Shown here: in pieces, positions 13,845-16,272 of the stretch
Numbering within the stretch: the first letter of the stretch is position 1
Layout of the letters: every line of letters starts with the position of its first letter
Assembly (NCBI GenBank): GCA_029986195.1
Contig: DALTYF010000001.1
Coordinates: forward strand, 1 to 16,272
DNA from: Methanocorpusculum sp.
GTDB lineage: Archaea > Halobacteriota > Methanomicrobia > Methanomicrobiales > Methanocorpusculaceae
DNA length: 16,272 bases
Reading direction: 5' to 3'
The notes under the pieces: model-generated
What the model saw: only the letters and a program-made list of their open reading frames with translations
Database searches by the model: none
Told to the model about the DNA's origin: nothing
Position numbers and translations under genes: made by a program

Positions 13845-14829
13845 AGCGTTCCTTCACTGCAAGCAGATCCGCAAGGACGGCACTTGCGGTCTCAACGGAC
13901 CCTGCACCCCTTCCGATGAAGGTGATCGGACCTGCAAGTTTGGTCTCCACCGTCACCGCGTTCAGCGTGCCCTCCACCACCAGCGGGTGATCCTTGGGAA
14001 TCAGCCGGGGTGAAACTTCAAGCAGCCTTTTTTCGGGATGAATCGATGCGATCAGCCGGATGGTGTGACCGGTCGTGCCTGCCATGCGCAACGCGTCGGG
14101 TGTCAGCCGGTCAATACCGATCCGAATCACATCATCCAGGGTGACCCCCATGTCAAACACTGCGTTTGCCAGAATCACCAGTTTGATTGCTGCATCCGTT
14201 CCGTTCACGTCATATGTCGGGTCTGCCTCAGCGTACCCGAGATCGCGTGCCTCATCAAGTGCCTGGGCATAGGTGAGACTCTCTTCCTCCATTCTCGTGA
14301 GAATGTAGTTGCAGGTACCGTTTAAGATCCCAAACAACTGGAGGACTTTGTTTCCGGCAAGACCGTGTACAAGACCGTTGATGATTGGGACCGCGCCTGC
14401 GACCGTTCCCTCAAACATTAACGCTGCATTGTGTTCTGCTGCAAGCTGTGCAAGTTCCGGATAGGCAATAGAGACCGGACCTTTATTTGAGGTCACCACA
14501 TGTTTTCCCCGCGCAAGTGCCGTACGGATATTGGAAAGAGCCGGTTCACCGGTCTGTGCATTCGTCGGGGTTACCTCGACAAGAATGTCGTATTCCGCCT
14601 CACTGACGATTCTTTCCGCGTTCCATGCCGTATCTCCGCATCTGCCGGTTGCTGCCTTACGGGCAAACACCTCGTCCATAGCAAGAGATCCGCCCTGCTG
14701 TGCGACCACACCGCTTTTGGAGTCGGCTGCGGCGGTTATCACAAATCCGTATGCCGGATCGGAAAGAACCTGTGCCACTCCTCTGCCGACCGAACCAAGA
14801 CCGAGAAGGGCAATCTTCATTGGTGTCAC
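13831..14829 (-). CDS. hom: Homoserine dehydrogenase
   Basis: This 332-residue enzyme reduces L-aspartate 4-semialdehyde to L-homoserine with NAD(P)H, for threonine and methionine. The nucleotide-binding loop is GLGSVGRG (10-17). TSNKGP (113-118) holds the conserved Lys116. GILNGTCNYILTRM (167-180) and EADPTYDVNGTDAAIKL (201-217) are the family signature, with the Asp212/Lys216 pair used in hydride transfer in related enzymes. It ends at about residue 332 with no ACT domain, unlike many bacterial enzymes of about 430 residues. I take GTG 14829 as start because GGAGG lies seven bases before it and it overlaps the ACT gene stop by four bases (GTGA). ATG 14820, giving MKIALLG, is the alternative. 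It is the second gene of the ACT-hom-HTH operon. Confidence 0.94.
   Translation of the reverse strand: MTPMKIALLGLGSVGRGVAQVLSDPAYGFVITAAADSKSGVVAQQGGSLAMDEVFARKAATGRCGDTAWNAERIVSEAEYDILVEVTPTNAQTGEPALSNIRTALARGKHVVTSNKGPVSIAYPELAQLAAEHNAALMFEGTVAGAVPIINGLVHGLAGNKVLQLFGILNGTCNYILTRMEEESLTYAQALDEARDLGYAEADPTYDVNGTDAAIKLVILANAVFDMGVTLDDVIRIGIDRLTPDALRMAGTTGHTIRLIASIHPEKRLLEVSPRLIPKDHPLVVEGTLNAVTVETKLAGPITFIGRGAGSVETASAVLADLLAVKERYGGT
13850..13855 (-). promoter_or_regulatory. Ribosome binding site for the HTH/TiaS-like gene
   Basis: On the minus strand GAAGGA lies five bases ahead of ATG 13844, within the last codons of hom. It supports this start over the internal ATG of residue 24 and shows that the 14-base overlap is real. 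Confidence 0.55.
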
Positions 14830-15329
14830 GGCTCTTCCTCCATTTCATCGACGATCAGAAGATGTTTCTCCTCTGCAATCTTCATCAGAATATCAAATGC
14901 CTGCTCCATCTCCGCTGCTCCCGCAGCTTTGATGGTTAGTTTTGCGGTGGACGGCTGGGTTATATGCGGCATGATGATGTGCAGTTCGGTCACCTCGGCA
15001 ACGTTTGCCCTGTCGATACGGTTCACGGTGTCCGTTAAATCGGTGTGCAGAATATGGCCGATTAAAATGAATGTCTTGGTGCAGGTCAGATGCTCTGTTC
15101 CTATCCGGATGATCTCAATACCGTTTTGTGCGAGCGCTGTTTTCAGCTGATCGAGCCGGTTCTGCGGGAGCGAAACTACAATGTCTACGATCAGGGTTCC
15201 GTTGCTCGTTTCTGCACCGCGCTGGTGCATGATCGAAATAATATTCGCACCGCTGTCAGAAACCGGTTTAATTGCCGCAAGGAGCTGGCCCGGCTTGTCG
15301 TTGAGTTCAAGTCGTAGTGATATCTGCAC
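14826..15329 (-). CDS. ACT-domain protein, probable regulator of homoserine dehydrogenase
   Basis: A 167-residue protein of two ACT-like halves. The first half reads MQISLRLELNDKPGQLLAAI with the ACT loop DKPGQL (11-16), then GANIISIMHQRG (27-38) and TLIVDIVVSLP (45-55). The second half, about residues 84-160, repeats the beta-alpha-beta pattern (FILIGHILHTDLTDTVNRID, then STAKLTIKAAGAAEMEQAF) but lacks a clear Gly at the ligand loop. ACT domains bind amino acids and regulate amino-acid enzymes. Its gene overlaps hom by four bases and Hom has no ACT domain, so it is a likely separate regulatory subunit sensing threonine or a related amino acid; that is inference. Translation starts at GTG 15329. 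No strong Shine-Dalgarno site is seen; a TATA-like box lies about 40 bases upstream. Confidence 0.85.
   Translation of the reverse strand: MQISLRLELNDKPGQLLAAIKPVSDSGANIISIMHQRGAETSNGTLIVDIVVSLPQNRLDQLKTALAQNGIEIIRIGTEHLTCTKTFILIGHILHTDLTDTVNRIDRANVAEVTELHIIMPHITQPSTAKLTIKAAGAAEMEQAFDILMKIAEEKHLLIVDEMEEEP
14837..14841 (-). promoter_or_regulatory. Ribosome binding site deciding the hom start
   Basis: GGAGG on the minus strand sits seven bases before GTG 14829 but 16 bases before ATG 14820, which favours the GTG start. Confidence 0.6.
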
Positions 15330-15362
15330 CGTATCTTATCCCAATACTAATCCGTCCCGCAT

Positions 15363-15373
15363 CCATTTTAATG
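15363..15373 (-). promoter_or_regulatory. Putative promoter of the ACT-hom-HTH operon
   Basis: On the minus strand CATTAAAATGG (15373-15363) is a TATA-like box in the 73-base gap before GTG 15329. Transcription would begin near 15343 and give a leader of about 13 bases. Confidence 0.4.
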
Positions 15374-15402
15374 TGGGGTTTGGTTTTGGATCTCCGCCGC
15401 AT

Positions 15403-16272
15403 TCAGAAAAGAAGATTTGCTGCTGTCACGCAGACCCAGTAAACCGCCACGGCGAACAGACCGCCGGAAAGTGTTGCAAGCAGGTTTGTTCCGGAGTTGC
15501 CGATGACGCCTTTGTTTTCGATGAGTGCACCGATCAGACTGTCCATGTTGGTACCGAAAAATCCTGCGGCAATACCTATGAGGCATACATACCAGGGGGC
15601 AACCTCAAGCACGAAGGCAAGTCCGCAGATGATTGTTGCGCCGAACAGGCAGGCAAGCTCACCAAGAACGGTTACTCCGCCGTTTGTTCCGGCGGGTACC
15701 GGACGCAGTGTTGTGATCATGTACGGGGTTCCGCCGGTGACGCCAATCTCGCTTGCGAGGGTGTCGGCGGTTGCGGTTGCAATGCAGCCGAGGAAGAGTG
15801 CGGCAAAGATGTAGTCTCCGGTGATGCCGAAGAGAATTGCACCGGCAACGCCCACGAGTGCGTTGGCGAATGCGTTCATATAACCGCGGCGTCCGCTCTT
15901 CCCCTGTTCAACACCGAGGAAGACTTTCTCTGCGTACCGATACTTGGTAAAGAACGATCCCAGAATGAAGAAGCTGATAACTATGAGGAACCAGGGGACT
16001 CCTGCAAACGTGATGAGAATGATGCCAAACAGAACGGCGGCGAACACTCCGCTTGCGTCAACCGTTTTTGCCCGGTAGGCAAAGTAGGCAAATCCTGCAC
16101 ATACCACGACCGCCAAAGCGAGCATCGTTGCATCATACGTGAACTCCAGATCGAAGAACAGGGTGATGGTCATCGCGACACCCAGGAGTCCGATCATTCC
16201 TGCGTCGTCGCGGTCGGTGAGGATGCTGCGCAGCATGAGCAGTACGACAACCGCGATGATTACAACCAGACT
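15403..16272 (-). CDS. DUF92-family integral membrane protein, 5' end outside the window
   Basis: The reading frame is open to the right edge; the 12 codons before ATG 16236 continue a hydrophobic helix (LVVIIAVVVLLMLRSILT), so the true start lies beyond 16272. About 290 residues are visible with eight or more membrane helices. The DUF92 core is clear: SFFTKYRYAEKVFLGVEQGK, GRRGYMNAFANALVG, ATADTLASEIGVTGGTPYMI, and the signature VPAGTNGGVTVLGE, followed by GTNMDSLIGALIENKG. The family includes plant VTE6 phytyl-phosphate kinase and is close to phytol/dolichol-kinase-type proteins, so a role in phosphorylating isoprenoid alcohols is possible; in archaea this is unproven. The stop lies 73 bases before the ACT gene start, and that gene has its own TATA-like box. 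Confidence 0.88.
   Translation of the reverse strand, partial: SLVVIIAVVVLLMLRSILTDRDDAGMIGLLGVAMTITLFFDLEFTYDATMLALAVVVCAGFAYFAYRAKTVDASGVFAAVLFGIILITFAGVPWFLIVISFFILGSFFTKYRYAEKVFLGVEQGKSGRRGYMNAFANALVGVAGAILFGITGDYIFAALFLGCIATATADTLASEIGVTGGTPYMITTLRPVPAGTNGGVTVLGELACLFGATIICGLAFVLEVAPWYVCLIGIAAGFFGTNMDSLIGALIENKGVIGNSGTNLLATLSGGLFAVAVYWVCVTAANLLF

Overview
The window looks like chromosomal DNA of a methanogenic archaeon, most likely of the order Methanomicrobiales (a Methanocorpusculum-like organism is my best guess). The reasons are an Alba chromatin protein, an archaeal-type aspartate-semialdehyde dehydrogenase, a TiaS / methanogenesis-marker-11-like domain, TATA-like boxes close to start codons, and a mix of genes with strong Shine-Dalgarno sites and genes with none. 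Genes are dense and no gap between genes exceeds 150 bases. I see no tRNA, rRNA, CRISPR array or insertion sequence.

Layout. Positions 1-395 (minus) hold the 5' part of an unrecognised gene that runs off the window. Divergent from it are two large plus-strand genes (541-6830), coupled through a TGATG overlap. They encode an AddAB-type helicase-nuclease: an AddB-like protein with an iron-sulfur nuclease domain and no Walker A lysine, and an AddA-like UvrD-family helicase-nuclease. Then come asd (6887-7906), a strong inverted repeat, alba (8019-8285) with a T7 tract just after its stop, a small membrane-anchored protein (8297-8596) and a polytopic anion-permease-like transporter (8606-9859).

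From 9871 to the right edge all genes are on the minus strand. In transcription order from the right these are: a DUF92-family membrane protein that continues past the window; an operon of an ACT-domain protein, homoserine dehydrogenase and a helix-turn-helix / TiaS-like protein, joined by 4- and 14-base overlaps; an FKBP-type prolyl isomerase lipoprotein behind a perfect 16-bp palindrome; and a three-gene module of a small membrane protein, an unrecognised helical protein and an SPFH-domain protein with three C-terminal zinc ribbons. The SPFH gene is broken by two compensating frame changes about 45 bases apart, which is either a sequence error or recent damage.

How the genes fit together. 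asd and hom, on opposite strands about 6 kb apart, catalyse consecutive steps from aspartyl phosphate to homoserine (threonine/methionine branch). The ACT protein is a candidate allosteric partner for Hom, which has no ACT domain of its own. AddAB would process double-strand DNA ends, a job usually assigned in archaea to Mre11-Rad50 and HerA-NurA. The SPFH module resembles in outline the Bacillus YdjGHI membrane-stress complex and is the best candidate here for a poorly described system.
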